A DNA stretch of 64,000 bases, taken from a virus. The stretch covers positions 1 to 64,000 of IMG/VR virus record IMGVR_UViG_3300020462_000001, one strand, 5' to 3'. Shown one piece after another: positions 39,374-47,320 of this stretch (the first letter of the stretch is position 1; every line of letters begins with the position of its first letter). The position numbers were made by a program, and so were the translations under genes. The notes beneath the pieces are model-generated. The model was not told the origin of the DNA. It did no database searches and worked only from the letters and a program-made list of their open reading frames with translations.

Positions 39374-40447
39374 TCAACCTTCCCAGGAATTAACAATCTC
39401 TTCGATACGAGCCAGTTCAGCTTCAGAGAATTCTACACCCTCTTTCTTCATCTTCTTGCCAAATCTCATGGCTTGTTGACGTTGATACTGCTTTTCAATC
39501 TTTTTCTCGTCACGTCCATACTTCTTGGACTTGCCTTGTTCGATTGATTCTTTGTCAGCAGCACGGCCGATCTGTCTATCGATCTTGGTTTGCTTTTCTT
39601 TATTGATAGGAATGAAACCTTCAGTCTCAATTTCCTCTTTCTTCATGTTCTTGGCAATGGCCTTACGTCTCTTGGCGAGAAACTCATCAGAAGAATCCTT
39701 ATCACCATCATTATCGATGTCTCCATCTTCCTTACCTACGGGATCAAGTTTCTTCTCATAGATGGCTGCGTATGCATCACCCCAACCCTGTCTCAGAGAA
39801 GAATCACCTTCCTCCATAGAACCACGAGTTCTCTCAGCCTTATCATGATCGAAGTTCTTATCCTTCATAGGATCATAAGTCTTTGACTTACCACCAGCAT
39901 ACTTCTTCTTCATTCTATCAGCGTAAGCCTGAGGTGCTTCACCAGGCTTTCTAGCTTCAATGAGATCAGAGATCATCTCAATCAAACCACGTTTGATATT
40001 CTCTCTATCTTCATGAATCAAAGCTGCGTGAAGTTTCTGATTACCAACTTCATGAGAAACTCTGTTGTTCCACTTCTCAGTCAGAGGCTTATTCTGACGA
40101 TACTTAAGGAACTCTTCCTCACAGTTTCTTTCAGCCTTATCGGTTACGGTACCAATTACAGTTTCAAATGCTTCTACAATCTGAGTGATCTTACTATCTC
40201 TCAACGAAGAAGAGACACCTTTAGATTCTTCTAAAACAGATTTAACAACACTACAAGCCTCTTCAAGATCAAGACCATACTGGAAAAGACCTTCTACAAT
40301 TTCTTCACAAACTTCAACCAAATCAGACTCAAGCATTTGGCCCAAGTTCATCCCACTGATTTGATCTCTGGCTTGTGTAAGTTCTTCGCTAATAGTATCA
40401 TCATGTACAGCAGAGTATGCCTTATACAGATCTCTCATATCTTGCAT
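39374..40447 (-). CDS. Virion-type protein, helical and charged (357 aa)
   Basis: ATG at 40447 gives MQDMRDLYKAYSAVHDDTI; the longer frame would need TTG. Similar N-termini (LYxxYSxVH, LSAIYNQSI) recur in neighbouring genes. The middle is helical and the C-terminal third is Lys/Glu-rich with DNDGDKDSSDEFLAKRRK, a calcium-binding-like Asp run. A perfect TATAAATA lies 31 bases upstream. Probably an internal head or scaffold-associated protein; function not shown. Confidence 0.65.
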   Translation of the reverse strand: MQDMRDLYKAYSAVHDDTISEELTQARDQISGMNLGQMLESDLVEVCEEIVEGLFQYGLDLEEACSVVKSVLEESKGVSSSLRDSKITQIVEAFETVIGTVTDKAERNCEEEFLKYRQNKPLTEKWNNRVSHEVGNQKLHAALIHEDRENIKRGLIEMISDLIEARKPGEAPQAYADRMKKKYAGGKSKTYDPMKDKNFDHDKAERTRGSMEEGDSSLRQGWGDAYAAIYEKKLDPVGKEDGDIDNDGDKDSSDEFLAKRRKAIAKNMKKEEIETEGFIPINKEKQTKIDRQIGRAADKESIEQGKSKKYGRDEKKIEKQYQRQQAMRFGKKMKKEGVEFSEAELARIEEIVNSWEG

Positions 40448-40472
40448 GGTTTCGGCCAAATAAAATCTATTA

Positions 40473-40679
40473 TTAGTTATTTATATCTTCTAGGATTTCC
40501 TTTTCATTTTGATAAGGAACTTCCTTTCCACTATAAATGTCCCATCCTTTTTTAAGTTCTGGAACTAACCATACATCCCATTCTTTCATGCACTGCTGTC
40601 TGTTGAAATCATTACTATTACACATACCCAACACTAAGATGAACATATTAATTATTTTAAGGATAATCGATATGTCCAT
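40473..40679 (-). CDS. Small exported or anchored protein (68 aa)
   Basis: A hydrophobic N-terminus (IILKIINMFILVLGMCNSN) suggests a signal or lipoprotein-type sequence, with Cys at LGMC. The rest is polar (WDVWLVPELKKGWDIYSGKE). It overlaps the upstream small gene by 23 nt and the late promoter region at its end. Weak support other than ORF length and N-terminus. Confidence 0.5.
   Translation of the reverse strand: MDISIILKIINMFILVLGMCNSNDFNRQQCMKEWDVWLVPELKKGWDIYSGKEVPYQNEKEILEDINN
40478..40485 (-). promoter_or_regulatory. T4-type late promoter, perfect TATAAATA
   Basis: Exact late-box match 31 bases upstream of the ATG at 40447, inside the end of the 40473-40679 gene. Confidence 0.8.
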
Positions 40680-40836
40680 CTTGATTCCAAACTAACTGAT
40701 GTGCCATTTGATCTCTCAACTGATTGATTCTTACCTCATCATATTTTTGAAAGTTTCCTCTCTTCTCTACTTTCTTATAGTAATGAAGAGCATTAGTGAT
40801 GATAGTGTAATCATCCATTGAAAGATCAAATTTCAT
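40657..40836 (-). CDS. Small conserved-type protein (59 aa)
   Basis: ATG at 40836 forms ATGA with the upstream stop and the frame ends in TAA at 40657. The product (MKFDLSMDDYTIITNALHYY, then KVEKRGNFQKYDEVRINQLR) is helical and charged, with Tyr pairs. The overlap is good evidence of translation. I recall unnamed relatives in other cyanophages. Function unknown. Confidence 0.6.
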   Translation of the reverse strand: MKFDLSMDDYTIITNALHYYKKVEKRGNFQKYDEVRINQLRDQMAHQLVWNQDGHIDYP

Positions 40837-41072
40837 AAATCAACTCCAACACTCGAAGTACCAACAACTCTTGTGACACTATCTAGGGTACCTTCTCTAA
40901 CATGTTTCAGATGAAATCTCATCATTTCAATCACATTATCTCTATGCATCCCTGTGATTCCATGTTGGATATCATAACCTTCGATTGTATATGATGACCA
41001 CAATCCATATCTGGTTTCCCAAACATGAAATGTCTCATCAATTAGTGATTCATTCTTCCGTTGATTCTTCAT
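40833..41072 (-). CDS. Unknown protein (79 aa)
   Basis: ATG 41072 chosen; the longer frame begins with TTG. Contains ETFHVWETRYGLWSSYTIEG, YDIQHGITGMHRDNVIEMM and TLDSVTRVVGTSSVGVDL. It overlaps the upstream gene by 23 nt in another frame. Its codon pattern and strict coupling to the next gene (ATGA) support coding. No family recognised. Confidence 0.55.
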   Translation of the reverse strand: MKNQRKNESLIDETFHVWETRYGLWSSYTIEGYDIQHGITGMHRDNVIEMMRFHLKHVREGTLDSVTRVVGTSSVGVDL

Positions 41073-41268
41073 TCTTTTTATTGAATCCAAAGGGGCCTTC
41101 TTTTTCTTCTTCTTTCTTGAACTGCATCGCTACAGCTCCAAGTGATTCCATAACCTTGAGAATATCTTCTGTTTTGGCACCTTCACCAAGTTCTTTGGCA
41201 ACATACCAATACTTACTCCAGAAGTGTTCTCCAGCCTTCTGGTAGTCTTCAAGTGTTAATACTTTCAT
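41050..41268 (-). CDS. Small charged protein (72 aa)
   Basis: MKVLTLEDYQKAGEHFWSKY, VAKELGEGAKTEDILKVMES and a Lys/Glu tail. It starts with an ATGA overlap on the mazG stop. I recall the same kind of protein near mazG or gp41 in other cyanophages, always unnamed. A role beside MazG or the helicase is only suggested by position. Confidence 0.6.
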   Translation of the reverse strand: MKVLTLEDYQKAGEHFWSKYWYVAKELGEGAKTEDILKVMESLGAVAMQFKKEEEKEGPFGFNKKNEESTEE

Positions 41269-41669
41269 AGGTCTCCTTCTTTACGATTTTCAGACTGGTG
41301 AACATCAAACTCTCCACCAGGATAACGAGACTTCAGTTTATCCACATTCATCTCAATGATTTCATCAAGTGATACATTCAATCCCATACAGGCTTGTGCA
41401 ACATACCACATAACATCACCCAACTCACGCTTCAGGTGGAACAGATTCTCTTCTGTCACAGGCTTACCTTGGAATACAATCTTCTTCACAACCTCAGTAA
41501 ACTCACCTGCCTCTGCTGACATTCCTACAGCAGCAGTCAGAAGTCGATGTGTTTCAAATCCTTCACCCCTCAGTTCTTGAATACGATACTCAAAAGCATC
41601 TTCATCTTTACTAGGTTGAGATGTAACGGCATTTACAAACTCAAGATATGCATCAGTATTTACAGTCAT
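41265..41669 (-). CDS. mazG: MazG-like nucleotide pyrophosphohydrolase
   Basis: 134 aa single domain. VGMSAEAGEFTEVVKKIVFQ contains the EAGE metal motif, and LFHLKRELGDVMWYVAQAC contains ELGD. These acidic pairs bind Mg and hydrolyse (d)NTPs to NMPs and PPi. Cyanophage MazG has been proposed to act on (p)ppGpp, but published work suggests preference for dGTP or dCTP; both statements are from memory. It shares TAATG with the gp41 stop and so is coupled to the helicase. Confidence 0.9.
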   Translation of the reverse strand: MTVNTDAYLEFVNAVTSQPSKDEDAFEYRIQELRGEGFETHRLLTAAVGMSAEAGEFTEVVKKIVFQGKPVTEENLFHLKRELGDVMWYVAQACMGLNVSLDEIIEMNVDKLKSRYPGGEFDVHQSENRKEGDL

Positions 41670-43042
41670 TAGAATTTAAATCCCTCAAATGATTTCTTAG
41701 GTTTATCATCGTTATTATACTCTTCGTCTTGTTTGTTGTCAAGAAGATCATCCTGTGCAGACTGTTCACAATCATACAGTCTCATCTTTGCTCTGTCAAT
41801 ACCAACAACAAACCTCTTACAAAGGTTTGCGTCATTGTATCGATTCTTCAATTGCTTCACCAATATCTGTCCCAACTCTTCAAGCTCATCTGTTGAAATA
41901 AGGGCAAACATAAGATCAGCAGTAGCAGGGAGACCAAAGGACTCAGAAGTATCAGTAAGCTCAACATCAGAGCTACCATAACCAGAACGAGTGGTCTGGG
42001 TGGCAGATACGACAGGTACGTTCGCTTCGACAGCGAGGCCTCGAAGTTCTTCAGCAATAGACTTGACAATTGTATATGAATTGACACTACCTCCACCGCG
42101 ATACCGCGAGGAAGCACATATATTAAGGTAATCAATGAAAATAATATCAGGTCTAAATGACTTCTTAAGTGCAAGCTCATTAAGAAGTGCCGAAAAATGT
42201 CCACTATGTGCACTCGCAGTTGGGTATTCTTTAATGATAAGTGTGCCTTGAGTCTTCTGTGATAGATTGTTTACCTTTGTTTCAAAGGTTTGTTTAGGAA
42301 GTTCACCTATGTCCTGAATATTTACATTCAATAGATTGGCATCAATCCTTTCTGCAATCTTCTCTTCTGCCATCTCCAAAGTAATATACAATACATTCTT
42401 ACCAGAAAGAAGAACAGAAGAAGCCATATGACACATAAACAAAGACTTGCCGACACCAGTCCCAGCAAGGGCAATGTTAAGTGTTTTATTAGGTAACCCA
42501 CCTTTTGTGATCTTATTGAAGTATTCCAGATCGAAAGGAATTCTATTCTCTTTCCTATGATAAGATTCGAATCTTTCTTCATAGTCTAAAAGGTAATCGT
42601 GTCCAACATGATTATCAAAACTAACTGCAAGTGCATCAGAAAGAATGGCTGGAATAGCATCAGGGTTCTTGTCCTTACTCTGTCCATCAGCAATACCAAT
42701 AGATTCAACCAAAGCCAGATAGATTGCTCTATCTCTACACCACTTCTCGGTAGTATTACATAACCACTCAAACTCAGCAGGTTCATCGTTTAAGTGACTG
42801 ATAAGATGTGTAATTGATTTGAATTGTTGTTCATTGATATCCTTTCGTTTACCAACTTCAATACTCAGAACTTCTTTTGTGGGTACATTGTTGTACTCAT
42901 TAACAAAGTTTGAGATCTCATCGAATACAACCTTCTGGTCATTGTCTTCGAAGAAATCTTCTTGCAAAAAGGGGATAACCTTTCTAAGGTACTCTTCATT
43001 GTGAAGTAGATTACGAAGGATAAGAAACTCAATTTCATTCAT
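41669..43042 (-). CDS. 41: Replicative DNA helicase, T4 gp41-like
   Basis: 457 aa. Helical N-terminal domain (IEFLILRNLLHNEEYLRKVI). Walker A LNIALAGTGVGKSLFMCHMA near residue 195. Walker B DIIFIDYLNICASS. VVSATQTTRSGYGSSDVELT and QLKNRYNDANLCKRFVVGID match DnaB-family motifs H3/H4. It unwinds DNA at the fork with the gp61 primase. Length matches T4 gp41. No intein, although gp41 is a known site for split inteins in marine phages. Confidence 0.95.
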   Translation of the reverse strand: MNEIEFLILRNLLHNEEYLRKVIPFLQEDFFEDNDQKVVFDEISNFVNEYNNVPTKEVLSIEVGKRKDINEQQFKSITHLISHLNDEPAEFEWLCNTTEKWCRDRAIYLALVESIGIADGQSKDKNPDAIPAILSDALAVSFDNHVGHDYLLDYEERFESYHRKENRIPFDLEYFNKITKGGLPNKTLNIALAGTGVGKSLFMCHMASSVLLSGKNVLYITLEMAEEKIAERIDANLLNVNIQDIGELPKQTFETKVNNLSQKTQGTLIIKEYPTASAHSGHFSALLNELALKKSFRPDIIFIDYLNICASSRYRGGGSVNSYTIVKSIAEELRGLAVEANVPVVSATQTTRSGYGSSDVELTDTSESFGLPATADLMFALISTDELEELGQILVKQLKNRYNDANLCKRFVVGIDRAKMRLYDCEQSAQDDLLDNKQDEEYNNDDKPKKSFEGFKF

Positions 43043-43550
43043 AATGGACGTATGTACTCATAATATACTTCGTTTTGCTAGGTGCCAATCCAGCGTGAGG
43101 GTACTCCCACGTGGGAGGGAACACTAATACTTTACCACATCTAGGCCGAATATACAACCCACTTTGAGTGAAGTGTGTATCTCCGTCATTATTATTCAAG
43201 TAGAAGAGAAAGGCCAAAGCTCTTCTAGCAGTATCATATGATGCAACATCTACATGTTCATCAAACCTTTGTTCTCCACCTGGTTCATATCTTTTAATAC
43301 GAAATTCTTCCAGAGACCTAAGCCTTGGAAGAAACTTATTATTGACATCAGAAGCATACATTCCGTATGCTTTCTGAGTATATTTTATCAACAATTCTAT
43401 TACTTCTGGTTGATGTTGATTTAAGTTGAGTTGAGTGAAGCATGGTGTGTAATCATTGTTGATATACTCATGTCCACTCTCTGTATTCTCAAATACATCT
43501 ATCAGTGTTTCACAGAAATCCTTTGGGATAACATCATACACTTGAACCAT
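43035..43550 (-). CDS. 2OG-Fe(II) oxygenase (171 aa)
   Basis: ATG at 43550 chosen; the frame could extend to 43577. RFDEHVDVASYD gives HxD, ALAFLFYLNNNDGDTHFTQS the core strands, and VFPPTWEYPHAGLAPSKTKY the distal His and Arg/Lys region. It belongs to the prolyl 4-hydroxylase-like cyanophage family. It sits between uvsX and gp41 and overlaps both, so it belongs to the replication operon. Substrate unknown. Confidence 0.88.
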   Translation of the reverse strand: MVQVYDVIPKDFCETLIDVFENTESGHEYINNDYTPCFTQLNLNQHQPEVIELLIKYTQKAYGMYASDVNNKFLPRLRSLEEFRIKRYEPGGEQRFDEHVDVASYDTARRALAFLFYLNNNDGDTHFTQSGLYIRPRCGKVLVFPPTWEYPHAGLAPSKTKYIMSTYVHYE

Positions 43551-44544
43551 ATGAGAATTGTTCTTTTGCAATTTCATCTAACTTTTCTAATACTTCTTGA
43601 GTAAAATACGTTTCTGGATCTTTCAGAATAGCTTTAGCATAAACCTTCTTACCATCAAACTCATAACGACCGGCAACGTTCTTCCATAGTCCACCAAGTT
43701 CTCCTAACTCTAGGAGACCATAATACTTATCAAGGCCCCTTTCATCATAATAAAGACGAACCGTTACATCTTTGTTCTCTTTACTAAGTCTTGACTTTGC
43801 TGTTTTAACTTTGATAAGGTTTCCGACAACTTCTGTTCCATCCTTTTCCTTTTTCTTGCTGAGATAAAGGATCGTAGAAGCGGCATACTTGAGGCCACTG
43901 CCTCCTCCCATTTCCTTAGTAGGGACATAAGATCCGATGACATCGTAGGTGTGATTAGTAACAATCATTGGAATTTTAGCCTGTCCCAACTTCAGGGTTA
44001 ACATCCTAAATGCACCTTTAACCAACTGAGATTTGGTCATGTCACGAACTTGTTTGTCGTTAAGTGCGTCAGAAATCTCTTTCTCTGTGGATAACATACC
44101 CAAAGAGTCTAAAACAAACATACAGGGTTTGCGATCACTTTCAGGTGTCTTTAGATATATATCGACAGCCTGTAATGCCTTCTGTCGAAACTGCTCAATG
44201 GTTACAACATTAATAACAACTAATCTACTCAGGTCAATTCCACGACTCTCAAGAAGAGATTTGTTAACTGCGGCTTCAGTGTCAAAGTACAGACAGTAAC
44301 CACCAGGATTACTATCCAGAAAATTCTTAACCACAGCGAGACTAAAGAAAGTCTTGCCAGTAGAAGACTCACCAGCAATGGCAGTAATCTTATTCCCAGA
44401 ACAACCACCAAATATACTACCTGACAGAAGTCCGTTAAGGATGAACGAACCTGAGTCCACGTAAGTTTCTGTTTCGTCGATATCTGATGCGAGTTGTGTG
44501 TATTCATCACCAATCTCTTTTACAATCTCTTTTAAAAAATCCAT
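43534..44544 (-). CDS. uvsX: RecA-like recombinase UvsX
   Basis: 336 aa. Walker A AIAGESSTGKTFFSLAVV near residue 52, CLYFDTEAAVNK, Walker B CMFVLDSLGMLSTEKEI, and PMIVTNHTYDVIGSYVPTKE with the L2-type loop. UvsX pairs homologous DNA in recombination-dependent replication, loaded by UvsY and gp32, which are outside the window. One base from the small gene upstream. Its length is close to that of cyanophage homologs and shorter than T4's 391. Confidence 0.96.
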   Translation of the reverse strand: MDFLKEIVKEIGDEYTQLASDIDETETYVDSGSFILNGLLSGSIFGGCSGNKITAIAGESSTGKTFFSLAVVKNFLDSNPGGYCLYFDTEAAVNKSLLESRGIDLSRLVVINVVTIEQFRQKALQAVDIYLKTPESDRKPCMFVLDSLGMLSTEKEISDALNDKQVRDMTKSQLVKGAFRMLTLKLGQAKIPMIVTNHTYDVIGSYVPTKEMGGGSGLKYAASTILYLSKKKEKDGTEVVGNLIKVKTAKSRLSKENKDVTVRLYYDERGLDKYYGLLELGELGGLWKNVAGRYEFDGKKVYAKAILKDPETYFTQEVLEKLDEIAKEQFSYGSSV

Positions 44545-44545
44545 A

Positions 44546-44683
44546 CTAATCAGTTATTTTTAATTTTTCCCAATAGGGAGTTTGACCTTTTGATGCTTTC
44601 ATCATAGCAATATAAGTCATTACCTCTTCTATAGAAGAAAGTATTATGGGGGGTTTAATTGGTGAGTGCCAGAGTTTGTACAT
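44546..44683 (-). CDS. Small protein between gp43C and uvsX (45 aa)
   Basis: The ATG (44681-44683) overlaps the polymerase stop (TAATG) and the frame ends in TAG at 44546, one base before the uvsX ATG. The product (MYKLWHSPIKPPIILSSIEE, then YIAMMKASKGQTPYWEKLKI) has basic and aromatic residues. Complete filling of the gap with start and stop overlaps supports a real gene. No function known. Confidence 0.65.
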   Translation of the reverse strand: MYKLWHSPIKPPIILSSIEEVMTYIAMMKASKGQTPYWEKLKITD

Positions 44684-45843
44684 TATCCGAAGAATAGTTC
44701 TAAATTTGCAACCTTTTCAACATTCCACCCAATAGAATCCAATACGACTTTTAAAGGTTCAAGGAAAGCCTTGTTAAATTGTAACTCATAATCAATATAC
44801 TTGTGAAGACCAGTCTCATATGGAAAATCTGAAATAAAACTAATCACATTCTCACGAATAGGATTAGCCTTCTTCAAATACACAAACTTGATCTTATCTC
44901 CATTCTGGATGGTAGTATACTTATTATCCAGTCCTTTCTCTTTCATATAATAATTATAAAGCAAAGCTCCTCTCACATGGATTGGACACCCTTTGCCATA
45001 TATTGTTGAATGGTTCTTATGTTTATTTACATCAGAAATAGAACGGGGAAATGAGAGCTCTTCTGGAGAAAGGTTATTGAATTTAGTTCTAGCATTATCA
45101 ATAAACCTAATCATCTCATCTTCTGTTCCCTTCATCATCAACTTAAGGGCATCCTTAATCATAGTTCTACAAGGTGCAGGTGTTGATGACTTAACAGCTT
45201 CAATACCCATGATCTTGAGTTTGGGTTCCTCATAACGAACACCCTCACTATCCCACACATTGAGGATGTATCTCTTCTTTGCTGTCCAGATTCCACGGTC
45301 AGCGATATTCTCTCGCTTCATCTGCATCTTCTGATCATATGCGTTTACATAATCAGCCAGTTCCACATAACACTTATCGATGAAGGGTTCTAGTTGATCC
45401 TGACACACTTTATCAAGTAGATTTACAACCTTCTCTTTATCATCCTTCTGTTTAGATAAAAACTTATCTACCAAAGGTCCGAGGTTTAGATATACAGAAT
45501 CAGTATCAACAGCAATCACATAATCTTTATCTGTTTTGAGGAGATCATTCAGATACTTATTGAGTTTATTCTCAATCCATCGAATAGAGGTTTGACCAGA
45601 TAGTGTAATAGCTTCTGCATTTGCCAACTTATAGTATCGAAACCATTGATTACCAATGGCACCATAAGCTGAGTTCAAACAAATCTTTCTCACCATCTGG
45701 AAGTTGTTAAACTTGGCAATATCTTTTACAGTTTGGTCTCTAAGTTTTAAGAGTTGACTATCACTGAGTTTAGAATAGTCTTTATCAGATTGTATAATCT
45801 CCTCTTCTGGTCCCTCTCCAGCACCACCAATCAGATAACCCAT
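44683..45843 (-). CDS. 43B: DNA polymerase PolB (T4 gp43-like), C-terminal fragment
   Basis: 386 aa beginning MGYLIGGAGEGPEEEIIQSD, then FNNFQMVRKICLNSAYGAIG (Pol motif B, KxxxNSxYG near residue 55) and DYVIAVDTDSVYLNLG (motif C, DTDS). KKRYILNVWDSEGVRYEEPK is the KKRY thumb motif. It ends NLELFFG, a clamp-binding tail like that of T4 gp43. It lacks exonuclease and motif A, which are in 47317-48777. The two together make a full polymerase of about 870 aa. ATG overlaps a tiny lipoprotein stop. Confidence 0.93.
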   Translation of the reverse strand: MGYLIGGAGEGPEEEIIQSDKDYSKLSDSQLLKLRDQTVKDIAKFNNFQMVRKICLNSAYGAIGNQWFRYYKLANAEAITLSGQTSIRWIENKLNKYLNDLLKTDKDYVIAVDTDSVYLNLGPLVDKFLSKQKDDKEKVVNLLDKVCQDQLEPFIDKCYVELADYVNAYDQKMQMKRENIADRGIWTAKKRYILNVWDSEGVRYEEPKLKIMGIEAVKSSTPAPCRTMIKDALKLMMKGTEDEMIRFIDNARTKFNNLSPEELSFPRSISDVNKHKNHSTIYGKGCPIHVRGALLYNYYMKEKGLDNKYTTIQNGDKIKFVYLKKANPIRENVISFISDFPYETGLHKYIDYELQFNKAFLEPLKVVLDSIGWNVEKVANLELFFG

Positions 45844-45989
45844 TACTTACAAACCTCTTTTGAGTAGTTTACACCAATTCTATTTCCATAGTAGATAAAA
45901 CAGTCAGTGTCCACACTGTCCTCCACCTTACTTGAACACCCAGCCATTAAAAGAATAACCAATACTATGTAACCTTTCCAATAACCCAT
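45843..45989 (-). CDS. Tiny lipoprotein (48 aa)
   Basis: ATG at 45989 overlaps the end of purM; the frame ends TAA overlapping the gp43B ATG (TAATG). The product has a lipoprotein signal YIVLVILLMAGCSSK with lipobox MAGC at residue 18. The mature peptide SSKVEDSVDTDCFIYYGNRI has a second Cys. This looks like a small lipid-anchored peptide of the Rz1 size class, but no partner is seen. Its translation is probably coupled to that of the polymerase fragment. Confidence 0.6.
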   Translation of the reverse strand: MGYWKGYIVLVILLMAGCSSKVEDSVDTDCFIYYGNRIGVNYSKEVCK

Positions 45990-46894
45990 GACCTCATACC
46001 ATGTGGTACATCTGAAATAATTTCTTGAGTCAATATAGCTGCATCTTTTGGAACAACCACACAGAATCCAATACCTAGATTGAATACATTACGCATCTCT
46101 TCCTCAGCAATGTCTCCTGCTTCTTGAATCTTATTGAAGAGTTCTGGTCTCAACCAAGAGTCATAATCTACATCAACTGTCAAACCCTTAGGAAGACACC
46201 TAGGAAGGTTCTCAGGGATACCACCACCTGTGATGTGAGACATACCTAAGATAGGAACCACATCTAACAAGTCCTTAACAAGAGGAGCATAGATTGTAGT
46301 TGGTACTAACAACTCTGGCATCTCTTTATAGTAAATGTAATTTCTCCACAACATATCATTGACCAGTGTATATCCATTACTATGAAGACCACTACTCTCA
46401 ATACCAATGACTAAATCACCTGCTCTGATACTTCTACCATCAACAATATCAAACTTCTCTACAATACCAGTACAGAAACCAGCAAGGTCATAGTCAGTTG
46501 CTCTAAAATGTTCAGCAGTCTCACCACCTAGGAGTTGCATATCTGCAATCCTACAACCCTCAGCAACTCCATGGATAATATCACTTACATTAGCATCAAG
46601 TGTTTTAGTAGAGATATAGTCTAGAAAATATAATGGTTTAGCGCCAGAACATATAACATCATTGACGCACATAGCAACAAGATCTTGACCGATAGTGGTG
46701 TAATCATTAGCAATCCTACAGATATTGATCTTAGTTCCAACACCATCAGCACCAGACACTAGTACAGGTCTTTCATATCCTGACGGTACTTCCATCATTC
46801 CATTAAACCCACCAACACTAGGTGATAATGTTTTGATATACTCTACAAAGGATCGTCCCTTCTGAATGTCAACACCAGATGTCTTATAGTCCAT
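45965..46894 (-). CDS. purM: Phosphoribosylaminoimidazole synthetase (AIR synthetase)
   Basis: 309 aa. SGADGVGTKINICRIANDYT (Gly-rich loop with K and D), DLVAMCVNDVICSGAKPLYF, YDLAGFCTGIVEK and GMSHITGGGIPENLPRCLP are hallmark PurM strings. It converts FGAM to AIR in purine synthesis. Cyanophages carry purM to support nucleotide supply. Unusually it lies between the two halves of gp43. Slightly shorter than bacterial PurM (about 345 aa) at the C-terminus, as common in phage copies. Confidence 0.95.
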   Translation of the reverse strand: MDYKTSGVDIQKGRSFVEYIKTLSPSVGGFNGMMEVPSGYERPVLVSGADGVGTKINICRIANDYTTIGQDLVAMCVNDVICSGAKPLYFLDYISTKTLDANVSDIIHGVAEGCRIADMQLLGGETAEHFRATDYDLAGFCTGIVEKFDIVDGRSIRAGDLVIGIESSGLHSNGYTLVNDMLWRNYIYYKEMPELLVPTTIYAPLVKDLLDVVPILGMSHITGGGIPENLPRCLPKGLTVDVDYDSWLRPELFNKIQEAGDIAEEEMRNVFNLGIGFCVVVPKDAAILTQEIISDVPHGMRSWVIGKVT

Positions 46895-47147
46895 TTTTAA
46901 TCTTCTCCAATTGTTCTAGTTTCCATATGATATAGTCAATCGTTGGAATACACTGAGGATTCCATCCAACAAACCCATATGTTTGTTCACTAGGCATCTT
47001 CCAACATTCAGCATCATCATTCTCAAGATCTAATGACTTACGATACTCTTCCTCACCAAACATAACAACTGCTCGTTCTGCTTGGTTCAAACTCTTGAAA
47101 CAATCAAAAGAATTTCTTCTAATGATTTCAGGGATTTTGTGTTTCAT
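46884..47147 (-). CDS. Unknown protein between gp43 halves (87 aa)
   Basis: Basic N-terminus MKHKIPEIIRRNSFDCFKSL, then RAVVMFGEEEYRKSLDLEND, AECWKMPSEQTYGFVGWNPQ and a helical end IIWKLEQLEKIKNGL. No homing-endonuclease motif (GIY-YIG, HNH, LAGLIDADG) is visible. Starts with an ATGA overlap and overlaps purM by 11 nt. Not recognised. Confidence 0.65.
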   Translation of the reverse strand: MKHKIPEIIRRNSFDCFKSLNQAERAVVMFGEEEYRKSLDLENDDAECWKMPSEQTYGFVGWNPQCIPTIDYIIWKLEQLEKIKNGL

Positions 47148-47320
47148 TTTCCAAATAGTATACTACAAACTACATACAATCCCATTGCAGACCAGTATCC
47201 TAAGGTTGTCAATCCAAAAATACCTGGTATTACAGCATTCCATACTAACATAACAATTAGAGGACTTACAAATAATTTTATCAGTATTTTACATAATGAT
47301 TCTTTTTGTTTAGGGTTCAT
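47144..47320 (-). CDS. Small two-helix membrane protein (58 aa)
   Basis: ATG at 47320 overlaps the gp43A stop (ATGA), and its own TGA overlaps the next ATG (ATGA). Helices LIKLFVSPLIVMLVWNAVIP and TTLGYWSAMGLYVVCSILFG with a short loop. Similar small proteins with WNxxxPxxFGL...GYxxAxxL occur in many marine phages, as I recall, unnamed. Placed between the polymerase halves. Confidence 0.65.
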   Translation of the reverse strand: MNPKQKESLCKILIKLFVSPLIVMLVWNAVIPGIFGLTTLGYWSAMGLYVVCSILFGK

